DNA of 56,995 bases from Vitrella brassicaformis (lineage: Eukaryota > Sar > Vitrellaceae): positions 79,523-136,517 of the forward strand of contig CDMY01000274.1 in NCBI GenBank assembly GCA_001179505.1, in the 5' to 3' direction. This document shows, one piece after another, positions 22,859 through 34,742 of this stretch (the first letter of the stretch is position 1; each line of letters begins with the position of its first letter). The notes below the pieces were generated by a model. That model did no database searches. It had not been told where the DNA came from and saw nothing but the letters and a program-made list of their open reading frames with translations. The position numbers and the translations under genes are program-made.

Positions 22859-25800
22859 TCAACACACAAACAGAGGACGGCAGTGATTTGGTGAGGATGC
22901 ATGTCTCTCGTGCCGTCCCACTTGATCACTCACTTGTGGGTGTTGCGTGGGTGCACCGGTATCGGTGAGCAGGTGGTACGGGCCGCTACTGGCCACTGCG
23001 GGCAGCCCGCCCTCGTCCACCTGTTCACTCACGGAATGCGCAATGTCCATCTCGAGATCACTCTGATCGATCAGGCAAAGACACACATACTCACACAGAC
23101 AGACAGAGCCCTCCCTCCCTCCCTCCCTGTGTCCCTTGACTCACCATGAACATGTTGCGCAGAATCTCCTCTCTGCCCAGCATCGCCGACCGCCGGTGCA
23201 GCTCGTCCAGCGTGGGGTCGGCACTCGCCCGACGCAAAATCGTCCCGAGGTTGCCCCTCCTCAACGAAGAGGACGGCTGCCTACCGACACCGACCTCCCC
23301 AGCCACTGGCAATGCCGCGCCATTGCGGCCGTTAACCTCTGGCGGCATTTCTCCCAGGAAGTCAGTCTCGCCGACGATGACCTCGGAAATGTCCTTGCTG
23401 CCGGTGCGCGTCTCGAGTTCTTTCTTCTTTTGGTTTTTGATGCTCTCGAGGGTGACGAAGGCGTCAACAACGGCGGCGACGAGGATGTTGAGAATGAGGA
23501 TGACGCAGATGATGTTGAAGGAGACCGTGTAGAGGCGGCAGAGCTTCCCGGCAGTGACCAGCTCCAAGCCGTCCTCCAGCACCTGCAGGACATTCAGTCA
23601 TCACACACTTGTGGATGCGTGTGTGAGTTGTGTTGTGTGTGATGGTTGGTTGTTTGGTTACGTTCCAGTTGTTGACGATGAGCATTGAGAAGAGGGCCGT
23701 GAGTGCGCCAGGCATGTTGTTGAAGTTGCAGCCCCAAAACTGCGCGTCAGACCTGCACACACGACACACAGATGAGACAATCGGGGAGAGAGGTGACTTT
23801 CCTATACTCTTTCTCGTCATGTTGCTGACCAGTCTGTGTGTTGCAGCACGGGTGTGTCGGGCCAGATGAGTCCACCGAACCATTGGATGCCCACAACGCC
23901 GTACACGTAGAAACACACACACAGGATGGAGCTCACTTGCAGGAAGGCACCCGTGGTGAACCATAGCGACACACCTGAAGACGTACACACACACACACAC
24001 ACACACAATGTAACCACACCAAACAGATCGCACCCGTTCACGATCACACAGAGCGACACGTGTGTGCTTCCTCCCCTCCCTTCTTACACAGCTGCTCCAC
24101 CCTGGGAATGTGCCAGAGCACCCGCCCCAGCCGCAGCATCTGCACCACCGCCAGCGTCCTGGTCGAGATCTCCAGGCTCCATGACACAGCGTCATGCGAC
24201 CCCTCCCCCCCGCCCCCGGCGGCCGCCGCTCCGGGCGGGAAGAACACCGCCAGAAAGGCCAGGATGGCCGCCTGGGCCGCGAACACCAGGGTGTCGAACC
24301 GGTTGGGTATCTGTGCTGTTCTGTTCCACACCCGCTCAAAGCCCACGCAAAAGAAGGCCGCCAGCAGGTCGATGGCGAAGGCGCACAGGAGGACCAGCTG
24401 CATGATGCCCCAGAAGGGGACATAGGAACCGTAGGGCACCCACACCTGTGTCGTGTGGTAGACAAATCGATCCACAGGCATACACATACACCATGAGTCG
24501 CTTAAGCGGCCTCGTTTCTCTGTCCCTCTTTCTCCCCCCTGTCTCTCTCACTTCGGTGGCTTGCGCGAGGGTCTTGGCGTTGAGGAAGGAGAGGGTCTGT
24601 GCCAGGGTGACCACGGCACTCACGACCACACAGGCGTCCATGACCAGCCCCCAGACGAGCGAGGCCGTCAGGTGCCCCACCTGCATCTGGATGCGCCGCA
24701 GGATGCCCATCCGCTCCACCGGCGGGTTCTTGACCAGATGCACAGCGGGGTCGGCCATCACCACCGCAAGCCGCAAGAACTCATGCAGCTCCAGCAGCCC
24801 CGACCTGCACAGCACACACACATCCATTAAGAGAGGACGGAGTGGTTCCTTTCTCCTCCTCACTGCAGACTCACTCAGTCACTCACCCAGAGAGGTCCAT
24901 CAGCTCGAATATCCTCTCAGCCCGGCCCGTCTGGTACTCGAGCACATCGCTCTGCAGCGTCTCCTCAATGCTGTCCCGCTGGGGGTACGCCAGCCGCAAC
25001 AAGGGACCCCCCACACTCAGCCGACTGGCAGAGGCCAGCCGCGTCAGCAGCGCCATGGAGGGTGTGGGCGCGCCCCTCTCCCCCTGTGACTCTGGCGCGC
25101 TGTCGCTCCGCCTGAATGAGTGGGACCGTCTCCGCCTCTTGATGCACGACCGACAGATGCCGCGCGGCTTAAGGGCGAGCCGAGGGTGGCTGGTCACTGG
25201 CGAGAAGTAGCCGAGGAAAAACTCGACGAATGTCTCGCGGTCGATGCCGTTGCCTTCGGGCGTCTCGGTGCGGAGCAGATCGTAGGCGATCTCGATGGAG
25301 CGGTCCCGTGACGTGTAAAAGGCGCGCACCTCATCGCCTGACCGACAAGCAGACAGACAGACAGACAGACAATCCATTCACGGAACGACCCGCATGGCAT
25401 AACAATGACGGACGAACGCAGCCGCCCACTCACTCACCGAGTTCCTCCCTGTAGTAGTAGTAGAAGGCCGCTTTGAGGACGTTGGAGAGGAGGAAGAGGG
25501 TGACGACCATGAAGAAGACAAAGTAGAGGGCCGCCCAGCGGTTGATGTTGACGATGGGCATCATCACGTTGGGGAAGTTGACCGTCGTGAAGGTCACAAA
25601 GAGAAGGAAGAACGCCTCTGAGAAACTGACACAACCACACACACACACACACACACAGACAGACAGACAGATAAACAGACAGACAGACAGACAGTCAGGT
25701 CGTCCAATGGCCACACCACACCATTTTTGTGTGTCCCCATGGCTCCGCACTGACCTCTCAAAGCCCTCCTCTGCCTCCCTGGTCCGCGCAAAGATCAGCA

Positions 25801-27010
25801 CGCCGGCCCAGGTGAACAGAAAGAATACCGCGAAGCAGAGCAGGAAGACGTCCAGGGACGTCACGAGGGTGCGATACACGCGCACCACCTCCTTCTGCGC
25901 CGTCTTGAAGATGAACACAACCATCACCTGGACACACACACATACACACACACACACACACACATCCACCCTGACCTCTCTCCGGAAAAACTTCCTAACC
26001 GGTCTGAACATTCGTGAGATGGTGGGCAGTGAGCCGTAGAGCGCCACCCGCCCCAGCTGCAGGCAGTCCACCAGCAGCAGCAGCCCCAAAAGGCTCAGGC
26101 CGATGATGCGCCTCGGGAAGGTCGTGATGCTCTTCCGACCATAGGTTAGGACACGCATCACAAACCGCGCGCTGAAGACCAGCAGGCAGGCCATGTCGAG
26201 CGTGACGGACAGCCACCACGGCAGCAGGGGGTAGGTGGGGCTCTCGACGATGCGGCATGACGCCAGGTCTGATGGCGTCGCGATGAGGCCCCGCATGCAC
26301 CAGCTGGGGATCTGAAGGAGAAGGAAGCAAAGGAGGAATCATCAGTCCGAGCTGTCGGTGGTGCGTGTGATGATGACAGACCTCGAAAAAGACCAGTGTG
26401 AGGTAGACGACTGTCGCCACAACCAGGAAGGGCTTCAGGCGGCGCTGCACGACGTACCACACGAGCGACCTCTCGTCGAGCTCCGTGGCCTTATCGTCAA
26501 GGCCTCTCCCCTTCCACGCCCTCTCAACCCAAAGAGCCGCCTGAGGCCCTCACGCACCACACCACACCACACATCCTGACCTGGAGTGTTCACTCTTCCG
26601 TGCACAGCGATACTGCCCACCTTCTGCAGCCTGGCCACCCTCTCAATCTCAGTCTCGTTGCCCCGAAGCCCCCCGCTGCTGGTGGCCGTGCTGACGCCGC
26701 GGTGAAGACCCGCTCTGCCCACATCAGCTTGGTAGCGGTCCTCGGCATCCACCTCGGGAATGGACGCCGGCTGCGCGGGCAGTGTGGGTGGCTCGGCCGG
26801 GATATACGCAGTCGCAGGGAAGACCGTGGTGCTTGACTTCCGGCGAAAGCCGGTGGGAGCGCTGCTGGCGTGTGGAGGGCGGGCCGGACTGGCAGATGCA
26901 GACGAGAATGAAGCACATCGCGCGATGTTCATCGTCGAAGCGTTGGAGGGCTGCACAACCACACGTACGCGATTGGGACAATTGAACCACCGAGGAGCAT
27001 TCATACTCAT
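22859..27010 (-). CDS. Two-pore cation channel (TPC) with EF-hands between the two domains
   Basis: Twelve exons on the minus strand: 26581-27010, 26382-26548, 25976-26311, 25755-25927, 25438-25625, 24887-25337, 24552-24804, 24088-24445, 23830-23974, 23662-23752, 23145-23582, 22859-23062; 3,234 nt, 1,077 aa, phases consistent. Residues 1-180 are a disordered cytosolic start. Domain I (about 180-430) has S1-S6-like helices and the pore sequence TTVNFPNVMMP, aligning with the TPC domain I filter region. Between the domains (432-600) an EF-hand loop is clear in FELMDLSGSGLLELHEFL, and a weaker one in AYDLLRTETPEGNGIDRETF. Domain II (about 620-900) has helices and the pore LIVNNWNV followed by an S6 helix (ILILNILVAAVVDAF). 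The tail is cytosolic. By family it would pass Ca2+ or Na+ across a vacuolar or endosomal membrane, with calcium control through the EF-hands as in plant TPC1. Ion selectivity cannot be read from the sequence. Confidence 0.87.
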
Positions 27011-27281
27011 GGAAAGATCTGTGTGTTTGACAGTTTTTTTCGTACCAGATCTGAAAGCTTGTATACAACCAAAGCGGACGGCCTCGCTGTTTCCAAGAGA
27101 TGCTGTTTCCTCTCCCCTGGCAGTTGCGAGCTTTTCTGCGCGCTCAAATGCAAGAAGAGGACAGGTTGGATGCAGTTTTCTCCTCGCTGGAGTATCGCAC
27201 TCTGCCCTATCAGCGACGTGCGAGGCGCAATTGCTGCTCCCTGGCGCAATTGCTGCTCCCGTCCATTAGCGTGTGTTCGAG
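27011..27281. promoter_or_regulatory. Divergent promoter region between genes 6 and 7
   Basis: This is 271 bp between opposing start codons. It includes GCGAGCTTTT (27126-27135) followed by GCGCGCTCAAAT, an imperfect inverted pair of the GCGAGCTC-like element seen in other start regions. The regulatory role is inferred from recurrence and position. Confidence 0.4.
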
Positions 27282-29060
27282 ATGTCTGGTGACGCTGATG
27301 GCGGGAAGCGCCAGCGCGTCGACGGTCCGGCTGCCGCAGGTGAGCTGAGGGAGATGGAGAGGATGGGGTGAAGCATGGTATGAACAGATCATGTGCTGTG
27401 TGTTGTCAGATCATGGGATGAGTGGGATGTCATCGCACCAGCAGATGGATGCCGCCCATGACGCATCGGTGGGCGGTCTGTCCCATACACCTTGGACAGC
27501 CCTCTGTGCGCCACCATAACTCTGTCTTCTCTGTCTGTGTGCAGGCGGCCGGCGACAGTCTCAGTTTTGAGGAGCTGCAGCGGCGCTTCTCAGTACTGCT
27601 GGCACAAGTGACACAGGTGAGGACGCGATGACGATACACATCCACACACACAGCTCGGCCTTGTGTTGGTCAGGTGGAGTGTGATGTGACGACCATTGAA
27701 GGCTCGTTCGTCGCCAATGTCGAAGCCCAGGTCAGAGCCTTCATCCCATCACCACCGCCGCCATAACTGGTTCCTCTCTGTCTGTGTCGATGGCCTCAGG
27801 TGCCCTCTGTTGCTCCTCACTGGTCCACCCTCAAGAGCAGCATCTCGGCCGCCTCTGACGCCCTCACCGCCATCACACAAGGCATGGCGGCCCCTCACTC
27901 ACCCCAGGCCCCTCCCTCACACCCCCACCCCTCCCTACCAGCCGCCCATGCCCCCACTCAGACCACAAACAATACAGCTGCAGACGGCCTGCCGCCTGAT
28001 GTCTGCCGCGACGTGGTCTACCCGATGCTGTCGGTGGATGAGGCCGTCTGCTCGGCCCGCCGCATCAGTTGGGCACACGGCAGACAACTCGTCAATGAGG
28101 CCTTCATTCAGAGCCGCGTCGACAAGCACCTCACGGACAACAACCTCACCGGCCTCATCGACATGCAGCGCCCGACACTTCAGTACTACACCAAGTGCGC
28201 ATATGCACTCGAGTACGGCGGGGCGGTGTGGTGTGAGTGGCCCGACTTCATCCGGCTGGCTGACATCTACAAGCTGACGCCGTCGACTGGTTTGCTGCCT
28301 TTGATCATGTCGCCCCAGTGGATGGCGCAGCACTTCCGCAGCAAGAGGGACTTCCACTCGATGCCCGCGGCCCTCCGCCAGTACAGCACATTCGGCCACC
28401 TCCTCAACTACCGGGGGACCAGCCTGGCGCTCACAAAGGTGGATGAGGCCGGTGATAGCAATGAGGGCAAGAAAGAGGCCAAGAAGGAGGGGGAGGGTGG
28501 GGTGACGCGGCAGCGGTATCGCATCGGAGACGGTGGCGTCACCCTCCATGAGTTCGAGACGGTGCCGCTGTCCGCCCTCCCTCCCGACAGCCCCGTCCGT
28601 GACACATATGATCCCCACAACCCGCCCATCCGCCTCGGTCTCCCCCTCTCCCCTTCGTTCACGGCCTTCATGAAAAGGATGGTCTTGGACATGTGGCGTG
28701 ACCAAGAGAGGGTGGGTCAGAAGCAGGTGTTCCGGGTGGGAGGGGGCGGTGGTCATGAGGGCTATCGGTCGCTGCTGACCTGTCCCATCGACGGCCACAC
28801 CACCATCAACTTTCATCTTCACCGCCGAGGAGGGGGATCGTCGGCGACGGCGACACATCATCCTCAAGGGCATGAGGGAGGGCGACACCATCTCCGCCCA
28901 ACTGTACCTGCACAGTGGTCACATCCAGCTCTACACGACCGAGGTGGAGCTCGAGGGCCACACGCGGCTGTCTGACCAGTTCCCCATCGCGATGTCCCTG
29001 GTCCGCCCCCTGCTGACCAAACACGGACTCGCCCACATCATACCCATCATGCCGCAGTAG
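27282..29060 (+). CDS. Orphan family protein, copy C (five exons, apparent frameshift)
   Basis: Exons 27282-27339, 27410-27468, 27545-27616, 27674-27730 and 27800-29060; the first four joins are phase-consistent. The N-terminal part is novel relative to copies A and B (EELQRRFSVLLAQVTQ, perhaps a short coiled coil, then a Pro-rich linker). From DGLPPDVCRDVVYPMLSV the protein aligns with the orphan family: LTGLIDMQRP, LTPSTGLLPL, FHSMPAAL, a Lys/Glu-rich insertion and YRIGDGG. Near 28805-28850 the reading frame changes: the upstream frame continues into unlike sequence to a stop at 28975, whereas the family-like ending (IQLYTTEVELEG, FPIAMS) is in another frame and stops at 29060. A one-base assembly error, an unseen intron or real decay could explain this. 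Function is unknown. Confidence 0.65.
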
Positions 29061-30571
29061 AGAAGACCACACAGGTGAGCCAAGGGGAGGACAACAGGCA
29101 GGCAGTGCCACAGATGGTGGTCTGTGTATCTTGTGTGTGTGTCTGCGTGTCTGTGTGTGTGATGGTGTGCAGGTTGACTTGTTCCGAGTATTGGCTGAGA
29201 GTCTCAAGTAGATGGATGGATGGATGGACCGAGGGGTCTGTTTCGAGTGCCCAGGGGCCGAGAGGCCAGTGGTCGCATGGATGGATGGGTGGGTGGGTGT
29301 GTACGTGGATCTTCGTTTCAAGCGACACTTTTTCCCAAAGACATCTTGACGACGGCAGACCATTTTCTGCCGACGTGCGCATCAGAGAGAGAGAGAGAGA
29401 GCCGAGAGTTGCGTCGGTTATTTCCCAGCGGTGGACGTCCAGGTCTTTCTGTGTGTGGCGTGCCCGTCTATCTGTCTGTCTGTCTGTCTGTGTTTCGGAA
29501 TGACGCGCACGCGTATCTATCAGTTACGTCGGCGGCATGCACCAGTAGGTAGATCTTCTACTAGGCGGCATTGCCAGGAAAACGACGCCATGTCTGTTTT
29601 CTTAGTGCCTGCGTCGATGTGCCTGGTGGTGGTCGTGTGTGTCGTAGGCCTTCCCTCTCTCTCTCTGTCTGTCTGACTGACTGATTGACTGACTGACTGA
29701 CTGACTTAATAATCCCTTGCGCGTCTTTTGTGTTGACGCATACGTGAGCGGCACAAAGACCCGATGTCAGCACCGCCTTGTCCATCTTGTTGTTCTGTGC
29801 TGTAACGCTGACTGGTGGGTGGCGTGTGTGCCTTGGTGAAGGAAGCGGCTCAGTGGTTCATTCCATTCCATGGCATTTATACACATGTAGGTAGGTATGT
29901 ATGTATGTATGTGTGCGTCTGTGTGCATACGACACTCACTGGTATGAGACAGACAGACAGACAGGTGGCTGGGCGAAAGACACACAGGGGAGAGGCCAAC
30001 ACGCGACACATCCAGCCAGCTGTGGCGTGGGGCATGTGTGTCTTCTGCCTTTATCTATATTGTCACTCTCCGACGGCTTGAAAGTGATTACCGTCCAGCG
30101 CTTCTTTGCCGTTTTTGATGGTCTTTGCTCCGTTCCATTCCATCACATCACATACACTTTCAAGGCGCTGTCCGGTGTCCGCGTGTCATTCACGTGTGTG
30201 TGAACGAGACGGACGGCTGAGCGAGGCGCAAAGAGATACATACAGCTGGTGGCTGGGGGGTGCGTGTGAGTGAGAGTGTGCGTGTCTTCTGCCTCAATGC
30301 ATCGTCGCTGTGTGTGGTGGTACTCGATCGATCGTTGCATGGTTCGGGGCGGGCGGGTGCACCAGACAGACGGGCGAGTGCATGGAAGTGCGGCCGCTCT
30401 TTTTTCGGCCAGAGAGTGTTGCATGCCTCCCTCACACTTTCTACGCGTCCGCCGATGTGCATGTCTTTATCGTGTACAGTACGCAGTCGATGAATCACTC
30501 CCTACCTGACTTTCTTTGCGCACGACGCTCGGAATTATCATCCCCAGAGACATAAGGCGACAGTTTTCCAG
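29061..30571. other. Spacer between gene 7 and gene 8
   Basis: About 1.5 kb without a supported gene. It has GGAT repeats (29213-29228), a GACT run (29671-29706), GTAT repeats (29893-29913) and an ACAG run (29949-29963). Short ORFs here consist mostly of translated repeats. Confidence 0.5.
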
Positions 30572-33080
30572 ATGTGCGCCTCCCTGAAACCGCTGTGCCG
30601 GACGCCTGAGTCCGAGCTTTTCTCCGAGCTCTCAAGGTGGAGGGATATTCCTGCATCCAGCGTAGTCCTACGCGCACTCAGGTGAGGCATTTCCATGATT
30701 CACATCGCCGGCACACGCCTCGTCCATTGATTGATGATCCTACCAATCTATTATCCCTGGGTCTATCAGTAACGGGAGATCAGCAGGACCGGCAGCAGGA
30801 GCAGATCACCAGATGGAGCAAGCACAGGTGCGTCTTTCTGGCGCACCCACTCCGTAGCACCCTCACGTGTGGCCTTTCTGTGCGCCTCCATGTGGTGCAG
30901 ATGGCAAGCCAGTTTGAGTGCATGGTGTGCAAAGACTCCTGCGAGATCCATGGCTCCTACGAGCTCGAGTGCGGACATCGCCTCTGCAGGTGGGAGAGGG
31001 CAGGGAGGGGTGGAGCGAGACAAAACGAGATGGCCGTATGTTGATGTGTGTGTGTGTGTGTGTGCCTGTGTGTGGTGGCTGCCCTGCTGCAGTGATTGTT
31101 TCGTCGGATACGTCAAGTCGAAGGTCGACGGGGGCAGAGTCTCTGGTACAGAGAGTCCGCCACCCACCACTGTCAACACAAACACGTCTCGTCTGCCACC
31201 ATCCATATCCATATCATCCACACTAACGACTCCTCCTTATTTGTCTCTCTCTGTGCCGCATTCATTGAATCTCAGCCAACGATCTACGGTGCCCTCACGT
31301 GGACGAGCAGAACAATCAGTGTCAACAGGTGCGCGCCACTGGTGTCATGTCTGTGTGGACGCCTGACTGATGTGTTGATGGGTCTGCCTGCCTGCGTCCT
31401 TTCAGGAGCTGTCTTACGACCAGATCGTCGGGGTCCTCTCAGAGGAGGACAAGCAGAAATTCCTCCGCTTTCGGTTCGCTCGCGTGATAAGTGGAGCGGG
31501 GAATAGTGTGTGTGTGTCTTTGTGTGTGCGCGTCGTTCAGTTTGGAGCAGTATCAGCCGGGCGACAACGAAATGAAAGTGTTAGTCCCACAACACGACAG
31601 AACCACAGGAACTCGCATACGTAATCCGTGTGTGTGTGGGGGTTCATGGCTGCAGCACATGCCCCTCGCCCGACTGCGTCACCTACATCATCGACAAGAC
31701 GGCCACATCGGTACGCTACACCCAAGCGTGCACCAGCCACACACACACACACGCGAAAGAATCATTGACATTGCGTATTAATGATCTAAACAGGTGAAAT
31801 GCGCCCAATGCGGCCGTAAGTTCTGCCCTCACTGCTTGGAAGAGGTGAGCTCATGCTCTGACGCAATGGATAACACACACACAGAGGGCTGCCATTAACG
31901 ACCAGGCCCACGAGGGCAGTACGTGTGAGGAGTATCGACGGTGGAAAGAGGAGAACTCTCAGGGCGATGGCGCCTTCAACCGACTCGCAGAGCGGGAGGG
32001 ATTCAGGGTATGGCGCCAGCAGAGGGCACACATGTGGCAAGAACGGACAGATGTGTGCGTGCCATGTGTGCATGTGTGTTTCATTTGCAGCGTTGCCCGG
32101 TGTGCGGCGTCATGTGCGAGAAAGTGAGGGGATGCAACTTCATGACCTGCGAGGTGCGTCGGGATATGCACGTCAATGGGGGGATGGATGGGCACGTGTC
32201 AATCTGCTGCCGATTCTGTCTGTATGTCTGTCTGTCTGTCTGTCTGCAGTCGATTCAGTGCAAGGCCAATAGGGTTCATTTCTGCTACATCTGCGGCCAA
32301 CAGCTGACACGGGCTGACGTATGTCGCCATCAATCACATGATGTGACGCGCACACACTCGTCATGTCACCTATTATCTTCCTGCTGTCCTCTCTCAGCAC
32401 TACACGCATTTCGGTGTTCACGGCCCCTTTGGTGACGGCTGCGTCATCGTGCCAAACCCCCAGCAAGGTGGGAATCCACACAATGGCACACACACAGCCT
32501 GATCAGCAAGACTGCTCATCGTGGCCGTTTTTCCTCCGTTGGTTCAGCCCGTCCGTACATCCATCCCGATGCGCGTGTCGTGCCTGTCCACCCGCCACGC
32601 CCACACCGTGCCTACAGGGGTGGCGCGGCTGCGGCTCCGGCTGCCCCGGCAGCCGGAGGACCAGGACCAGCGCCAGCGCCCGGCATACCCGAATTCCTCC
32701 GCGCCTTTCTTCAAGAACTTCCTGGGGGGATGGAGGTGGCGGCGGCTCAGAGGGAGATGGCCGCCGAGCAGAGGGAGATTCAGCGAGCGATGGCCGCCGC
32801 GCAGAGGGACATGGCGGCGGCGCAGAGGCAGATGGCCGCCGACCAAAGGGCAGTGCAGCTGGAGGCGGCCGCCGCGCAGAGGCAGATGGCCGCCGACCAG
32901 AGGGCGAGGCAGCTGGAGGCGGCCGCGGCGCAGATGCAGATGGCGGCGGCACAGAGGCAGATGGCGGCCGAGATGGCCGCCGCGCAGAGGCAGATGGCGG
33001 GTGAGCAAAGGGCAATGCAGCGCGAGATGGCACAGATCGCCAGGGCGATGGCCGCGTCGCAGAGGGGGGTGATGGGATGA
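30572..33080 (+). CDS. RBR-type (RING-IBR-RING2) E3 ubiquitin ligase with Ala/Gln/Met repeat tail
   Basis: Fourteen exons: 30572-30681, 30770-30827, 30901-30989, 31093-31145, 31276-31328, 31406-31473, 31541-31579, 31656-31710, 31794-31844, 31906-32007, 32091-32153, 32250-32318, 32398-32467, 32548-33080; 1,413 nt, 470 aa, phases consistent. RING1 begins FECMVC (Cys63, Cys66) and continues ELECGHRLCSDCF. The IBR is VKCAQCGRKFCPHCLEEAHEG (178-196). RING2 has RCPVC (228, 231), then RGCNFMTC, where Cys241 aligns with the catalytic cysteine that carries ubiquitin, then FCYICGQQL. By family the protein takes ubiquitin from an E2 onto Cys241 and passes it to a substrate. After a Pro/Ala linker, about 110 residues form repeats of the type AAAQRQMAADQR, strongly helical and probably a coiled coil. 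The start is uncertain: ATGs also occur at codon 50 and at codon 57 (exon 3), just before RING1. Confidence 0.87.
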
Positions 33081-33686
33081 TGAGATGACGCAAATGCTCG
33101 AGGTTTTCTGCCTGTCACATGCACGGTATGTTGTGCGTACGTGCCTTTCCTCCCTCCATCCACCCACACATGGATCCATACATCCATGCCGACTCTTTTA
33201 TTCAGTGAGTCAGTCATGTCGTTTTCTAGTCGTGCCTGCCACCTTGCCACCTTGCATATATTTTGTCACCTTGCGTGTCGTCACGTCGATGTCTGCAGAC
33301 GCTGGTTTTTTCCGACAACAGGTAGTCCTGGTTGTTTGCCCTGCCTGAGGTGCGTGTGTCATGTGTGTGTGAGTGTATTGAGTGCCTTTTTTCACTCTGC
33401 CACCCACGTGTTGGGTGAATGAGGACGGACACAACAGAAGACTCAGCCAGGTGAGCGCATTGATTTTTCATGATGGATGCTGACAAGTCCTCAGTGGCGG
33501 CCGACCGGTCAGTGTCAGAACTACTCATACGCACACACACATACACACATAAATACACATGGCGACCACAGGAGCGAGCTCAGACGGTTTGGCTCCACAC
33601 ACGCACAGGCACTTAAGTCATCGGCACAGGCTCTTCATCCTATCAGGCCCTACTATCTATCTATCTTATCTCATCAGTATACTAAC
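33081..33686. other. Tail-to-tail spacer between genes 8 and 9
   Basis: This 606 bp between convergent genes has CA-rich stretches (33531-33560) and a short CTAT run (33654-33666). No gene or RNA was recognised. Confidence 0.5.
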
Positions 33687-34742
33687 TCACACCAAAACCC
33701 TCCCGCTCTCGATATCAAAGTGCCCCAGCACATGGCGCCACATCGGCATCGACACAGGGAATCGGACGCTCAGCGGGGCAGGGGCAGCGGCGGCAGGGAT
33801 TTCTGTCGTATACAGATGGATCAACGCCTTCGCCACCCACAGCCGGCCAGCCGCACTGTCCTCAGGTTGGAGGCCGCTGACATACACACGAAGACACCTC
33901 CTTGTGATGTCTGCTCGATGCTGCTCGGGAATGTCACCGTCGAGCAGCGACCGATAGACACTGTCTTGAACGGTCATGGGCGCCCGCAGCGAGATCCAGT
34001 GCCTCATCCCCAGGGTGTCCAGGAGAAAGGCCGAGAAGGAGAGATAAACCCAGGGCCCCCATCGGACGACTGGGTCACTCTGCTGGTACCCCTCAGCAAA
34101 GCGGTGATTCACCGGGAGATCACCCAACGGCACCACACGCAAGAGCACCCGACGGAACGAACGAGTTCCGATTGCATACAGCCGATTCTTGAGCGGCTGC
34201 AGCGTGAGGCTGTATCCGTTGCATGTCAGCTGATGTGAAAGCAGCTGATAGATCGCCACAGTGAGGGGCACCGAATCAAAGGCGGCCCGGCTGTGTAGGT
34301 GAGCCACTGACAGCACCAGGGGCAGCCCATTGGGGGTCAGCCGACAAATGGCGGCCAGCCGGACAGCCATGCCCATCACACGCCACTCACTGCCGCCCTG
34401 CTCCAGCACATAAAGGCATCGCACCAAGTAGCCCAAGCGCGTCAGCCGTCGGCCGGTCAACCGTCTTGTGTATGCCCTCAGCCGCTGCAAGCAGCCCAGA
34501 ATCACGCCGATAAGGCCGCCGAGCTGATTGAGAGAGGGCGTGGTGCGGTCGATGTCGATGAGGCCAGTGAGTCCATGGCGGCTGAGGAGGGCGTCGATGC
34601 GCTGCAGAAGCAGGTCCGCCGTGATCACCGCTGCGTGTGATCTGTCGGTGGCTCGAGCGGCAACAAGCTCACAGACGGGAAGGCACGGCAGCACCCCGCT
34701 GCGCCACAGCGGATCATCAGCAGTCATGGATGTGGGCGTCAT
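33687..34742 (-). CDS. Orphan family protein, copy B (intronless)
   Basis: A single uninterrupted ORF of 351 aa starting at the ATG at 34742; a second ATG lies five codons in. It is a close paralogue of copy A (21177-22280): both share LPCLPVCELVAARATDRSH, then LLLQRIDALLSRHGLTGLID and YLVRCLYVLEQGGSEWRVMG almost unchanged, also at the DNA level. After about residue 150 identity falls sharply, yet the frame is kept and the ending FPVSMPMWRHVLGHFDI is conserved. Neither gene has introns. It lies 99 bp from the start of gene 10, head to head. No function can be assigned. The F-box-like start is only a resemblance. Confidence 0.8.
   Translation of the reverse strand: MTPTSMTADDPLWRSGVLPCLPVCELVAARATDRSHAAVITADLLLQRIDALLSRHGLTGLIDIDRTTPSLNQLGGLIGVILGCLQRLRAYTRRLTGRRLTRLGYLVRCLYVLEQGGSEWRVMGMAVRLAAICRLTPNGLPLVLSVAHLHSRAAFDSVPLTVAIYQLLSHQLTCNGYSLTLQPLKNRLYAIGTRSFRRVLLRVVPLGDLPVNHRFAEGYQQSDPVVRWGPWVYLSFSAFLLDTLGMRHWISLRAPMTVQDSVYRSLLDGDIPEQHRADITRRCLRVYVSGLQPEDSAAGRLWVAKALIHLYTTEIPAAAAPAPLSVRFPVSMPMWRHVLGHFDIESGRVLV

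Noticed and set aside
32503-33093. Antisense ORFs of 150-210 codons opposite the last exon of gene 8
   Set aside because: They are shadows of the GC-rich Ala/Gln/Met repeat; composition is low-complexity Pro/Arg/Ser.
33477-34238. 253-codon plus-strand ORF overlapping copy B
   Set aside because: Copy B on the minus strand has a clear paralogue, while this reading has none and shows CA-repeat translation.
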